DNA of 64,000 nt from Mallotus nudiflorus (Eukaryota > Streptophyta > Magnoliopsida > Malpighiales > Euphorbiaceae). A program made the position numbers and the translations under genes. Positions 33,001-44,799 of this stretch are shown one piece after another. Numbering within the stretch: position 1 is the stretch's first letter; each line of letters starts with the position of its first letter. The DNA is taken from contig CANTUR010000670.1 of assembly GCA_947683625.1 (NCBI GenBank), forward strand, positions 434,001-498,000, written 5' to 3'. Under the pieces are notes generated by a model, which saw nothing but the letters and a program-made list of their open reading frames with translations, made no database searches and was not told where the DNA came from.

Positions 33001-33550
33001 AAATAAAGTGTTAGTAGGATGCATGACGCACGTACTACGCAATAAATAACAAGTCAAGTGTATATACATCCTTTCAACCTTATTAATCCTACACACGTAT
33101 TCAATGGCAAGTCTCTTTTCCTAAGATTTTTAGTCTTGACCTTAATATCAATAAGGGATATCAAGAACCGATGTGCATGCTAAATCTCTCAAAGTATTAA
33201 AGAATAGAAATAGTATGTATAGGTATAAAAGCATAGTCTAATCTTTATTAGTCCTGATGGGCTTCCAAAGTATAGGCTTAGGCCTTTATAGATCAGAGAG
33301 GCCCGAAATCCTTTGCAAACTCGAGAGAAGACTACCCCTTTAGGATTAAGGTTGATGAGCTCGATAATCTCTTTTAAACCGAGTTAAGGCTAAAAGTGAT
33401 GGTTAGCCAATTTATAATCCCATGAAGCTAGTGGAATCATGGAACCATAAACTAAAGTCATCGATTAATAGGGACATGCAGAATGAATGCAAGAATAAAA
33501 TAATAATTAATAAAATAATTCTAAAGAACACAAGTAAAATCAGTATCTCT

Positions 33551-33570
33551 TATCCCCAGTGGAGTCACCA
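33551..33570 (-). other. Element B primer-binding site
   Basis: The minus strand reads TGGTGACTCCACTGGGGATA, the Ogre/Tat-type site with one change from A's TGGCGACTCC. Confidence 0.8.
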
Positions 33571-33571
33571 T

Positions 33572-35699
33572 TGTAGACGACAGGGTTTAGCGTATGCCTA
33601 AGATTTTAGCAACCATAACACTATTTGAATTAAGCGCTCTAAAGAACACACTAACCATTGTCACAAAGACATAGCGTGTAGATGAGGAGTCGCCACCCAG
33701 GGTAACAACTGAGACAAATCGAACAATGGTGGTACTTGATTCTTTAAAAGAAAGCTAGTACCACAACTAAGAGGTTCTAGTTATGGAATACCAACTTCTT
33801 TTAGTCTTGTGTTCATTTAAAATTACTTTATGAATTACTATCTTACCCTTTATTTACATGCCATTTTCATATAAACCCTTATTTAAAACAATCAACTCCA
33901 GGCAAACTAGTCATGAAAAATACATGTAAACAATGCATTTATTTAAATTCGTAATCCCTAAGTTAGTATAATCTACATTGATTTTAATTAAATGGGCTAA
34001 ATCTGCATTTTTTAATTTATAAGTGACCTTAAAGACTAATGGGCCTAATTCCTATTCAATTTTAATTAAATGAACCTAAGTCTATTTATTTTAATTATAA
34101 AATCAGCCTAAAACTACAAATTAGAAAGTATTTAAATTAGTGAGCCTAATTCTACATGTCTTAATTCTAAAATGATCTTAAGTCTATAAATTATGAAAAA
34201 GGCTTGAATTTAAATAGGCTAAGTCTAAATCACTTAAATTAGGTGGGTCTATGTCTAAATTAACTAAGTGAGCCTAAGTTGTCTTTACTTTAAATCTAAT
34301 TAATTATGGCCCTAATGAGGCATTTTTGTTAATCAAACCTAAAAAAAACCTAAATTTATTTAAATGGGTTAAAGCCTAATGTGAGCTTAGGGCCCAAAAC
34401 ACATAAACATAAACAAATAAGCCCAAAAACAATAAAAATATCGAAAACAATCAAATAAAAGATCAAATAATCAATCACACTTATTCTAAAATCAATATTT
34501 AATTAAAGTGACTTTAAACAAAAACAAAATAAAACAATTAACAGGCAACCCTAATTCTATGCACTTAAATCTAATTCAATTTTAATTAAACAACCTAATG
34601 ATTTCTATAACCATTAATTTTAATTAATTACCTAATTAAAATCCTAATTTTACTAACTGATTAATTAAAATAAAATACAAGCACACACAAAAGATTTCAT
34701 TATTCATACTATTAAGGCTATTACAATGATCTATTGAAAACAATAAGAAAAGAAAAATTAATGCAATCCCAAAAATAATAAAAAAAACAAGATCAAAACA
34801 AAAAATAAACAACTAAATAAAAAATCGAGGAACCACATTTAGCTATAAGGTTTAATCCATGGCATTCCATGGACCTTCATGGATTTTGTTCACCTAGTAA
34901 GATCATCATGTAATCCCCTCTATAATCACCAACACAAAAGGGTAAACAATGATTAGTGAATAAAATAACAATCAAAATTAAAATTAAAATTAAAATAAAA
35001 TAGTAAATAAAAATAAAAGAAGGTAGGAAAAAAGACAATGCTTATAGATGCAGTATGTGTTGCTCCTCAAACCAGTAAAAATCACGTTACTTTTTCAAGT
35101 AGGTCTTCAAAAATTTGTTATTCTTTTTTTCAAAAGTCTCCTTGCATCAAAAATAAACAAATCACTAGAGCATATTTTTTGTGTATTGCCTAGAAAAATA
35201 AAAGTCTCTAGGAAAATAGAGAGCCTCCCATAAAAGAGCTTTAGCTAGATTTTTATAGAAAAACCTAAAAAACTCTAGCTCATACACGTACTCAAGAGTT
35301 TCAGCTTTAAAAGGATTTTATTTCCTGAAAGTCTAAATAAATCCCAAAAATAAATTTAAGAAAAATTTTAGCCAAAATTCAGGAAACATATTTTTATTTT
35401 CTGTAAAAATACAAAAATACGAACGAAAAACGTATAATTCTGATCGGAATTGTGTAATTCCGTTCTTTTTTTTTTATTTTTAATTACAAAAAGATCCCTG
35501 AAAGAATTTAAAATTTTCAATTAGGTTCTAAAAAAATATTACAATTAGGTCTTTCAAAAAATAATTAAACTCTTTTTGATAATGCATTCAGACTTTTGAG
35601 GTTTCAAACTTCAAGTGTTGAAGACTTACTTATAACATTTTAATTATTGGAGTCCTTTGTCGCATCCATACTTTATTATCTTGAAATTGGGTGTTTACA
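33572..35699 (-). repeat. Element B 5' LTR (right copy)
   Basis: This is the upstream LTR in the element's direction, preceded at 33571 by the primer-binding site. Differences from the left copy are mostly single transitions and short indels. Confidence 0.92.
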
Positions 35700-36033
35700 G
35701 TGAGAGAATTGTAGATGTCAAATGCTAAAGGTGTCTAACAAAATTAGTTTATAAATTTTAATCATCATTTTGCCTTTTTATAGAATGGGATTTCCCTTTT
35801 AGTTAAATAGTTTGTAATAAACATTTTACGCCATATTCATTAGTAATTAAGGCAATCTATTTCATTTAAATTAAGTATAAGATGAGTATACATTTCTCTT
35901 TTGATATATCTCGTGTTGTTATTTGGCCTGCACTTGCAAATTTTCCAACTAACTATTTTTTTCTCTCTCATTTTGCATGTCCTTAATTTTTACATGAACC
36001 ATCTTTTTGAAGGTTGTCAATCTAGCAGGCCTT

Positions 36034-38100
36034 TTATTTTATCTTTGTCTTTAACTTTTGCATAGACAACCTCTTTTTAAGGTTTTCTAGTGAGACTTTT
36101 ACAAAAAAGTATTTCTTGAGCTTGTTTAAGTTTATAGGCTCCTTGAACTCATTCCTTTCTAAATCAAACATAATAGCAATTTGGCCCTCCATAATAGCAA
36201 CGCCCTTAGAGAATAGTTTTTTTACTAGATATGGACCCTCCCAATTTGGCTTCAACTTTCCCTGTGGGTTAGTTATAATTGGCATAGTGAGCTTTAGCCC
36301 CAAATCACCCTCTTTGATCTTGCCTGGCTTAATCTTCTTATTGTAGACCCGGGCTATCATTTCCTGATATAATTGGGAGTGATACATAGCTTTCATCCTT
36401 TTCTAGTCCAACAACGTAAGGTTCATTAATTGGATCTTTACCTATTAATACTCAGGGATTTTGGATTCTAAAAGAACCCTTAATGATTGAACTTCAACCT
36501 CCATCGGTAATACAACTTCACACCTATATACCAATGAGTACAGAGAAACTCCAGTTGTTGATCTAGCAATGGTTCTATACCCTCATAATGCAAATTGCAG
36601 ATAGCTTGCCCAATCTTTATAATTCTCTAGCATTTTGGATAGAAGCTTCTTTATATTTTTGTTTGCGGCTTCTACTATTTCATTTGCCTACAGTCTCTAT
36701 GGAGATGATCTATGATACTCAATTCTATATTCTTTCAATAAATTAATTATTCTTACTCTAAACTAAACACCATTATCAGTGATAACATGATGAGGTAACC
36801 TATATTTATAGATTATGTTCCTCTCCATATACCTCGCCATCTATTTTGCCCTGACAGTTATGAATGATTCTGCATCAACCCATTTAAAGAAATAATCAAT
36901 CACTACCATAATATAATGATGCCCATTAGATGCCCTTGATATTATTTCTCTAACATTATCAATTCCCCATACTACGAATGGCTATGGATAAGTTAATCCT
37001 TGAAGCTCCATACAAGGTAGATGGCTCATATCTCCATACATTTGAAAATTATGGCACTTTTTTTATAAATCTCATATAATCAGCTTCTATGGTCAACCAG
37101 AAATACCCCCTAATAAGTTACCTTCTTAGCTAGAACCATTGTATTCATGTGTGGTCCACATACACCTTCATGAATTTCTTTTATGACTTTTTGGGCCTCA
37201 TCCTTATCCACACATCTTAGATGTACACCAGTAGGCATTCTTTTATACAACATCCTATTATGGCTTATGAACTATCGAGACAACATTTTTAGGGAAATTC
37301 TTTCCCTTTTATCTACATCCTTAGGAAATTGTCCCATTTCATATATCATTGCAAATTATAAAGCCAAGGCTTTCTGTAAAGTCAATTGGCATCGCTTTTA
37401 TCTTCTCATAACAAGGGATTCAGGACTTCACAAGAATAAGAGGCTTATCTTCCGTCCACTTTCCTTTTTCCAATATTGAAGCCAATGTAGCTAAGGAATC
37501 TACCATCTAGTTCTCCTCTAGTGGCAGATGTACAAACCTGCATTAAGTGAAAGATTACAAAATAGTAGCTGAATAATCCCAGTACAATCTCAGCTTATTT
37601 TCCCTTACTTCTCATTCCTTATAAATCTATTTTGTTACTAGTATAGAGTCTCTATATACTGTGACTTCCTCTATCCCCATATTTTGAAGTGCTTCTAACC
37701 CAAAAATGTAGGCTTTTTATTAAGCTTAATTATTGGTTACTTCATATTCCAACCATTTTGCCATTGGGATCATTTCTCCTTTAGGCATGATTAGAATTAT
37801 ACTAATGCCTACTCCTTTAATTTACCACCCCATTGAAATACATTGTCCATCCTTGGATCTCTATTGCCCCAAGTGCTTATCCAAATATTCTAGCTCCCAT
37901 TCCTATTCACATCCACCGGACTCTGAGCCAAAAATTCTACTACAACTCTTCTTTTTACCACTTTCCTAGCCACATAGTCTATATCAAATTCAATGAGTAG
38001 AACCAGCCATCGAGCTAACTTTCTTGTGAGTGATAGGGTTTATTGAAGATATATGAGAGAATTATGCTTAGAGACTGCTTGCACTATGTAAGATTGGCCT
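36034..38100 (-). pseudogene. Element A RNase H and integrase
   Basis: RNase H pieces, such as the block around WAVELSEFDIDYV (about 38000), lie first. The integrase core is visible as VVIDYFFKWVDAESF (about 36870-36910), HHVITDNG (about 36790) and VEAANKNIKKLL (about 36670), so all three acidic residues remain. The C-terminal domain occupies the open stretch 36396-36034 (MKAMYHSQLYQEMIARVYNK, then PNWEGPYLV). Numerous stops interrupt the frame. The 330 bp from 35705 to 36033 is 3' flank with nothing recognisable. Confidence 0.82.
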
Positions 38101-38544
38101 CATGCTATAGAAGTTTCTTACTCAGGTAATGCACTGTGTGCTCAACTTTTCCTTCACCTTCATGAGCTAGCATTGCACCAATTGTATCCTCCTCAATTTC
38201 CAGGTAAAGAATTAAAGGTTTACCCTGCCTTGGTATCTATAAAACTAGGAGATTCATCAAATACTTCTTATTATTTTCAAAAGCCATTTAACATTTATCA
38301 TCCCAAATTACTAGTTGATTCTTCTTTAAAAGTCTAAAAATTGGCTATGAATCTATTAATGTACTACAACTGCCTAATGAAAACCCTAACTTCTTTCTTA
38401 TCTTTCGGCTTAGGCATCTCTTTAATTTCTTTAACCTTATATGGATCCACCTCTATTCCCTTCTAGTTAATAATGTGTCCTAGCAACTTTCCAGAAGTTA
38501 CCCCAAAAATACACTTTTTTAGGTTAAGCCTGAGGTTGTACTTT

Positions 38545-39144
38545 TTAGCCCTTACCAGAAAACTTATCTAAAGCCTCAAAGTGTCCTTCCCTAGTTAGAG
38601 ACTTTACCAACATATCATCCACATGTACCTTTATCTCCTTGTGGATCATGTTATATAATATGGTAGTAGCCATTCTCTGATAAGTAGCTTTTGTATTTTT
38701 TAACCCAAATGGCATGACCAAGTAGCAATTGATACCCCATTTAGTGATAAAGGAAATTTTTAGCTTATTGATTACTGACATCATAATCTAGTTGTATCTG
38801 GAGAAACCATCCATAAAAGAATACATTGCACTGGAAGCCACATTATTAACTAGTATGTCAATATATAGCAAGGGGAAGTCATCTTTTGGAAAAGATTTAT
38901 TCAAATCCCTATAGTCCATGCACATACTGACCCTTCCATCTTTCTTAGGGACTGGAACTATATTTGCTAGCCATTGGGTGTCTTCTACTACCTCTAAAAA
39001 CTTCACTTTTAACTGTTTCTTAACTTCTTCCTTGATCAAGAGAGCCCATTCTGGCCTTAACCTCCTCTTATTATGCTTTATTAGTGTAATGTGGGAGTAT
39101 ATAGGGATCCTATATCTTGAAATCTCCCTATCGATCTTAGGCAT
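38545..39144 (-). pseudogene. Element A reverse transcriptase
   Basis: The minus strand encodes RRLRPEWALLIKEEV, VPVPKKDGRVSMCMDYRDLN, KDDFPLLYIDILVN and MYSFMDGFSRYN. A TAG stop at a conserved Gln position follows. The same frame then continues with INCYLVMPFGLKNTKATYQR and VHVDDMLVKS. These are the Ty3/gypsy RT blocks, with the Y/HVDD box present. The Gln-to-TAG change is a C-to-T change. Confidence 0.9.
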
Positions 39145-39866
39145 ATCCTCATAGCCCCAAGAAAATATTTTTTATCTTTTTGTTAAAGTTTCTTTCATTT
39201 TTTCTCTCTCATCATGAGTTAAATCAGAAGTAATCAATATATTTTTAGGGTTATCATTTGCGCCTAAATTAAATGATTCAGTTTGCATATAATTAATGTC
39301 AAACAGATGTATAAAATTATCATCACAAATAGAATAACTGTTAGGAAACACATTACACAAATAAGCAAAGTTAGATTTCATTGCATTGACCTTAAAGAAG
39401 AACAAGTCATCAGTTTCAAATAAGTTGGCAAAAGAAATATCAATATCATTATAGAAGACATCCATGACAGAGTTCAGAATGAAGGTTTCAAAATCCATCT
39501 CCTCTTCCTAACCATCAGTATCCTTCAGCTCCGCAGTAGGGTCCTTTTCTAACTCTAAAGGTAGCACTAGTTCTTTCACTATTGCTTCCTTAACAGTAAC
39601 TTTCTTGACCCCATTCATATAATCAGTAAAGATCTCAAATCCAGGGACTAACTTCCTAGCAAGCATTAGAGGCTCAAGAGCTCTTTTGTATGGATACCCA
39701 TTGCCTTTCTTCATAAATGTTTCCTAAAGTACCCACTTTTTTGGTTTTTTTCCCATCATCTTTTTTAGAGTCAACAACTCTCTGATACTTAATCTTGTAC
39801 TTTAATATTAGTACTTTCTGTTGCACAAACTCTAGTGGTTCATTCTAATTCTTTCCTAATCCTATG

Positions 39867-40469
39867 TTAGGCATGAAACTCATGTTTTTTTATCATGTTT
39901 ATAACTCTCTCATCAAGCTCGTCTTTATACAACACATAAATCTTAAAGCTAGGACTGATAGGAATCTTTTTGAGAGTGAGTTTCAATGCAACAATGATAG
40001 CTTCAATCTCTATTGAAATAGTGACCACCTTTCCTTCATGTGGAAACTTACTCTTTTGATGAACAATGGAAGGCACACCTCCCAAAGGATAAAACCATGG
40101 CCTCCCTAGTAGAATGGCAAAAGTGACTGGAATGTTGATCACATATAAATTGACCCAAGTTTCAATAGACCTAGTCTTTACTAAAGCTAAGAAAGTTCCC
40201 TCAACAGGCCTGTTCATATCATCATAAGCATTAATTATCACATTTGAAGGTTTTAAGTTAGCCACAGTCAATCCCAACTTAGGCAAAATTTTCAAAGGAC
40301 ACACATTGATGGTAGAACCATTGTCCACCATTACACAACAAGTGAGCCTCCCTTTTACTTTACCCTTAATGAATAAGGCCTTATAATGCTCTCTCCCTTC
40401 CAGTGGCAAATCATCATCGATGAACATAATAACTCCTCCCGCAGGGCTCTCTATTAATGAATTCACCAT
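39867..40469 (-). pseudogene. Element A aspartic protease region
   Basis: This is a 200-codon open stretch on the minus strand. It has DDDLPLEGREHYKALFIKG, then the active-site block VMVDNGSTINVCPLKIL, then FAILLGRPWFYPLGGVPS. The DNG triad instead of DSG/DTG is usual for Tat/Ogre proteases, and the LGRPW flap-end block is also typical. It is the longest unbroken coding stretch left in A. The frame continues in pieces through a Glu/Lys-rich linker (39714-39172) into RT. Confidence 0.85.
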
Positions 40470-40489
40470 CTACTAAAGAGTGTAAGCTT

Positions 40490-42145
40490 TAGGAACCTTT
40501 TTCTGGTCCAATGCTTGGAATAGCTCTTCCTGATGGGTTTTGGAATTCATGAGCAATTCCTAAATACTAGCCATAGACTTATTCTCCTTCTTTACTTCTT
40601 TTAGGTTCTCTTTCTCCACTTCCTTTTGCTTAACTTCAATTTCAATCTCAAATGTTGATTAGTCCTTATCTTTTCCTTTCCTTTTACTAATAATCTTCTT
40701 AACTAACTATCTCTCTTTTTTCATCATTGTCCCATATATCAACATGCTCTGTTTCTTCATCAGAGCTCCAAATATCTAGCATATTAATGGATAATTCTAT
40801 GGGTTTTGGGCTTTGTTGTTCAAGTTTAGGTCTTGGTGAGCTAAGTGCGATATTAATGAAAGAGTTTAGAACTTGCTCTTTCATTAAACTGGTATTAATC
40901 AAGAGATTAAGTGCATTTGGTGGTAGGATGTTCCTGTAGTTGGGTAAAGGTTATTTTGGGTGTTTAACTTTCTAGATTTTAGGTCAGGGATCTTGCCTAA
41001 ATCAATCAAGTCTTAGACTTCTTATCTCAATTGAATACAATTATTAGTGTCATGTCCAATGGCTTGATGATACTTACAGTAGAATTTCGAGTTGGCATTT
41101 GGTAGAGGTTGTTTTAGGAGTAAGTTTCATAGAATGTTATTTTCCATTAACTTCCCTAAAACTTTTGAGAGAGGCCCTCCTAAGTTGGAGAACCTTCGAG
41201 GTTGCCTAATGATATTAATCTGCATATTACTACTTGATCCACTTGCTTCTTTGCCCCCAGATCTTCCACTGAAGAACTTCTTTTCTTGTGCCAAATCAAA
41301 TTCTTTCTAGATCCCAAATCTATATAAATCCTCAAAATTTTGAATCCTAAGGTCTTTCAGCTTTTGGATAGTGATCGAACACAACCCTTCATTATTATCA
41401 TTAATTGGTTTGATTCAATCAACTTATGCCTTATTTGTGCTAACTTTCCCCTCCATTTGGTTAATTAGTCAGCAAATGACTCATTAAATCTTTGTCTAAT
41501 GTTCTACAAGTACCTCAAAGACACCTCCATTTGAGCATTCAGACCGTACTACTTTACAAATGTAGTGTATAATTCTTTCTAATCATTATGCACATATAGT
41601 TCTAAAGCGTAGTACCAGAGGATTGGAGCACCTTCCAGTGACATAGGAAATTGCTTGACTATCTGGGCCTTAGTCAGTTCAATGGCCTTCATATAGGTCA
41701 TATATTGTTTCAAATACAAGTGCGGATCATTAGTCCCCGAGTACTTTTTCATGTTGAGAAACTTGAATTTTCGAGGAAGGGGATCATCATCCTCATCCAA
41801 GTCGAGGTTGGTATAATTCATTAGAGCATCGATTCTTTTCTCCTTCATCATCATTTGGACTTGCAACATAGCCTTGAAAATATCCTTAAGCCAATCAGTT
41901 TGTTCTATAGTTTTAGATAGGTTCATATTCTATTGATTTACGAAACCATCCACTATTGTCATATCATCATCTTCCTTTTCTTTCATAGGAATCTCATCAT
42001 CAAGATCAATTGGGCTAATTGGCTATTTTTCTTTGAGTAATTTGGTTATTTCCCCCATCATCTCCTTTATCATTGACCAAGTTTCAGCAAATATTTCATC
42101 TTTTAACTGTGCTTTAAAAGCTTCGAGATCAAAACCACCTGCCAT
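40490..42145 (-). pseudogene. Element A Gag
   Basis: A minus-strand ATG at 42145 opens with MAGGFDLEAFKAQLKDEI. Downstream come DDDPLPRKFKFLNMKKYSG and TNDPHLYLKQYMTYM, with the capsid-type ending around LEGAPILWYYAL; this is the gag of Tat elements. Stops at several former Gln/Trp positions break it. The open stretch at 40902-40699 (MINTSLMKEQVL...) is its C-terminal part and has a counterpart in element B at 31532. The 787 bp between the start and the primer-binding site is 5' untranslated leader, partly shared with B. Confidence 0.82.
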
Positions 42146-42932
42146 TACTGTTCTGAATTTCTAATTAAGCGGCCAGAATTAGATTGAATCCATATAAAAG
42201 AGCTCTAAGGATCTATAACTGCAAGACCATATGTTAGAATTAAGCATGACGTGTATGCATAATATGTAGATTCATTTTATTATTAAAAGGAAGAAAATAA
42301 ACACACTTTATTTATACATAATAAATAAATGAATAAAAGCTCTCAAACTATAATCTCCACCCTTATTCCTCCCACGTATATGTTCAATGGCAAGTTTCTT
42401 GTCCTAGGATTTTTTGTTTGGGTTTTAATTATCAACGGGGAATAACAAAATAGATATATGAAAGACAACTCTCAAGGTGGAACAAATAAGTAGTAATTTC
42501 TTCAAATAATCCTAAAGTCCATTCTAATGAGCCATAATGGGCTAAAGGCCCATCTTAGTATGGTCCATTCACAATGGGCTTAAGCCTCATTTTAAGGATT
42601 ACTAAATGGCATTAAAGCACATGCATTTAGGAAAAATCTTGATGGAAATTGCTAATTTATTACATGAGCTAAGTCTTAGGTGATAAGCTACGGTTCCCAC
42701 AGTGATATACCTCTGTTACGTCTCCTACTCAAGGGTCTATATAACATAGAAAGTATGTGCTATAAGTGACAATAATAAAATACTCCACCACCAGGTTTGA
42801 GTGAAACACAAGTAGCGAAGCAATGACTGTTATCAGTTATTAGGGACTGAGTGCTCATTGTGTGAAAATGTGCAATGAATGAAAGGGATTACTAATGAAA
42901 ATGATAAAATACAAAACACTATAATTAGTTTC

Positions 42933-42954
42933 TCTATCCACAGTGGAGTCGCCA
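42933..42954 (-). other. Element A primer-binding site
   Basis: The minus strand reads TGGCGACTCCACTGTGGA just inside the 5' LTR. The motif TGGCGACTCC.CTG.GGA is the usual Ogre/Tat primer site and differs from the Met-tRNA site used by the other elements here. I recall it as an Arg-tRNA site in Ogre but have not checked it. Confidence 0.75.
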
Positions 42955-42955
42955 C

Positions 42956-44789
42956 TGTAGGTAGAAAAGTTTAGCACGTGCCTAAGTATTTGACAACCAC
43001 AATATTGTGTGGGCTTAAGGCCCACTAGGAAATATAAAATAGACTTAAGGTCCAGATCAAAGATGGAGTTGCCACCCGAATGAGACTTGAGACACACTGT
43101 TTAGTAATTAGATTCCATAGAGGTGCCCAGTAGCCATCCTTAGAGAATGGGTTCAGAAATTGGGTATAGACTTTTGGAATGCCCACCCAACCTTACGGTT
43201 GGCCTTTGTATATGTTTTTTATTTTATTACCTTTAATTGTTCAATTATTTCTTTATTAACATACAAATTACAATTATTTTCCATTAACCTTTCAAATTTA
43301 TACTTAAATCCAAGTTTTCACATTAATTTAATTTCATGCAATTTGAGGGTGATTCACTACATTTATTACAAATATACAAACATTCATAAAATAAAGATAA
43401 ATGGTTAAGTAAGAATGTAAAGAAATGAGAGAGGAGAAAAGGTTAAAATCCCTTTACATATAAGAGAAAATAAAATAAACCAAAAGTAAACAGAAGTTAA
43501 ACTAGCCAAAGAAGGATAAATAACCGAGATTAAAATCATCTTAAGGTTCCTGCAAATGATGAAATATTAACTTCTATTACTATATAAGATCCTATAAAGA
43601 GACAACTATAAATTAAGAAACATGAATATTAAGAAACAAGATAATAAGATAATCACATGAAGAATATTGAAATGCAAAAAAGATAAGAACATAGAAGCAT
43701 CAATTATACAAAATGAACATAAGAAATCACTGATAGAGTGGCAGTACCTTATCAATAAGCCATTGCCTATAGGAATAGATGTGACACCACATTGCCTTAA
43801 GCCAAAGGGAATGCACCTCTTTGAAGAGGCGTCACCTGACTAACAAACGCAGTAGTAAATTACAAGTGTCTTAAAACTTAAGCAATCAAAATCTAATGCA
43901 ATTAACTTGAAACTTACAACTATATTTAGTGATTCAAAAGATCATGTCATAAACACAGTATAAGATAGACAATAAATCTAAAAAATAAACAAGTAAGTAA
44001 ACAAAAGACTTGTGCAAATCTATAACTCAGTATTCAAGAAAAATGATGATTATTACTACTTTATGAGCTTTCTTCTTAAAATGGTTGGCCCTTAGAGACA
44101 ACTTTTGATCTCTATCTTCACTTGAATACAAGAGTTTTTCCTTCTTCCTTCTAAAAGTGGACATTTTTAGCTAGCTTTCCCTTCTTTTTTTCTCACGAAC
44201 ATCCTCTCCTTTCTTTTTAGAGCTTTTTCTTTTCATGCTTATCTCTCTAAACTTGCTCCCCCTTTTTTCTCTCACTCCCATACCCCTTTTAATCCTCCCA
44301 TGCCTTTAATAAGACATCCATTTTTTACCTTTTATCATCGCCCTTTTCAGTCACTTTTTCCTTCAATGTCTCAGTTTCATGGAATATGTTCATGTTAGAC
44401 CTACAAGGACCCACCCACTTGTCCACCAGTGTCATTTCTCTAATAAATGCATGTACCAGTGGCTTGTGAAAAGGCATCACCTTATCGAAGTGGTGGCCAC
44501 AGAGATGGCGTCCCTTCGATCAAGCGTTGCCTCTTTGGCCCTGAACCATGGTTGGTCCTTTAAGCTTAGTCTTATTTATTGGGTTTGGTCTTATATTTAT
44601 GTGGATTTGGGCTATTTAGGCTTCACATGGATGGGATTTTAGGCTTTTAAGTCCATTTTCAAGAAGCTTTTGAGCTTTTCTTGCATTCAAGACTCGTATT
44701 TTCTCATTATTGGGCTTCATTGCGGGCTCATCAAATTAAACAGCCATAGTTTGCCCCTTATCACAGGTTTATCAAACTAGGTGTCTACT
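42956..44789 (-). repeat. Element A 5' LTR (right copy)
   Basis: This is the upstream LTR in the element's own direction. The plus-strand end reads GTGTCTACT where the other copy has GTGTCTACA, so the terminal base has mutated. It is separated from the Tekay LTR only by the ten bases 44790-44799. Confidence 0.9.
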
Positions 44790-44799
44790 GGAGTATATG

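Larger units (their letters stand above)
24253..35699 (-). mobile_element. Tat/Ogre-type element B, pol-deleted, nested in A
   Basis: Direct LTRs of 2114 bp (24253-26366) and 2128 bp (33572-35699) begin TGTAGACGAC and end TGTTTACA. The target duplication is GCGAG at 24248-24252 and GTGAG at 35700-35704 (one C-to-T difference). The primer-binding site is on the right and the polypurine tract on the left, so the element runs on the minus strand like A. Gag remnants are present. The place where protease, RT, RNase H and integrase should lie holds only a short linker remnant and tandem repeats, so B was non-autonomous or later deleted. Confidence 0.92.
15099..44789 (-). mobile_element. Tat/Ogre-type Ty3/gypsy element A, carrying nested B and C
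   Basis: LTRs of 1831 and 1834 bp begin at TGCAGGC (15099) and TGTAGGT (42956). The target duplication is GCAGT at 15094-15098 and GGAGT at 44790-44794, four of five bases matching. On the minus strand the order is 5' LTR, primer-binding site, gag, protease, RT, RNase H, integrase, a long 3' region, 3' LTR. Taking out B (24253-35699) and solo LTR C (20432-22606) leaves about 16.1 kb, a size usual for the Ogre/Tat lineage. The 7.3 kb between integrase and 3' LTR holds two antisense gene remnants and tandem repeats. All coding parts have stops. Confidence 0.92.
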
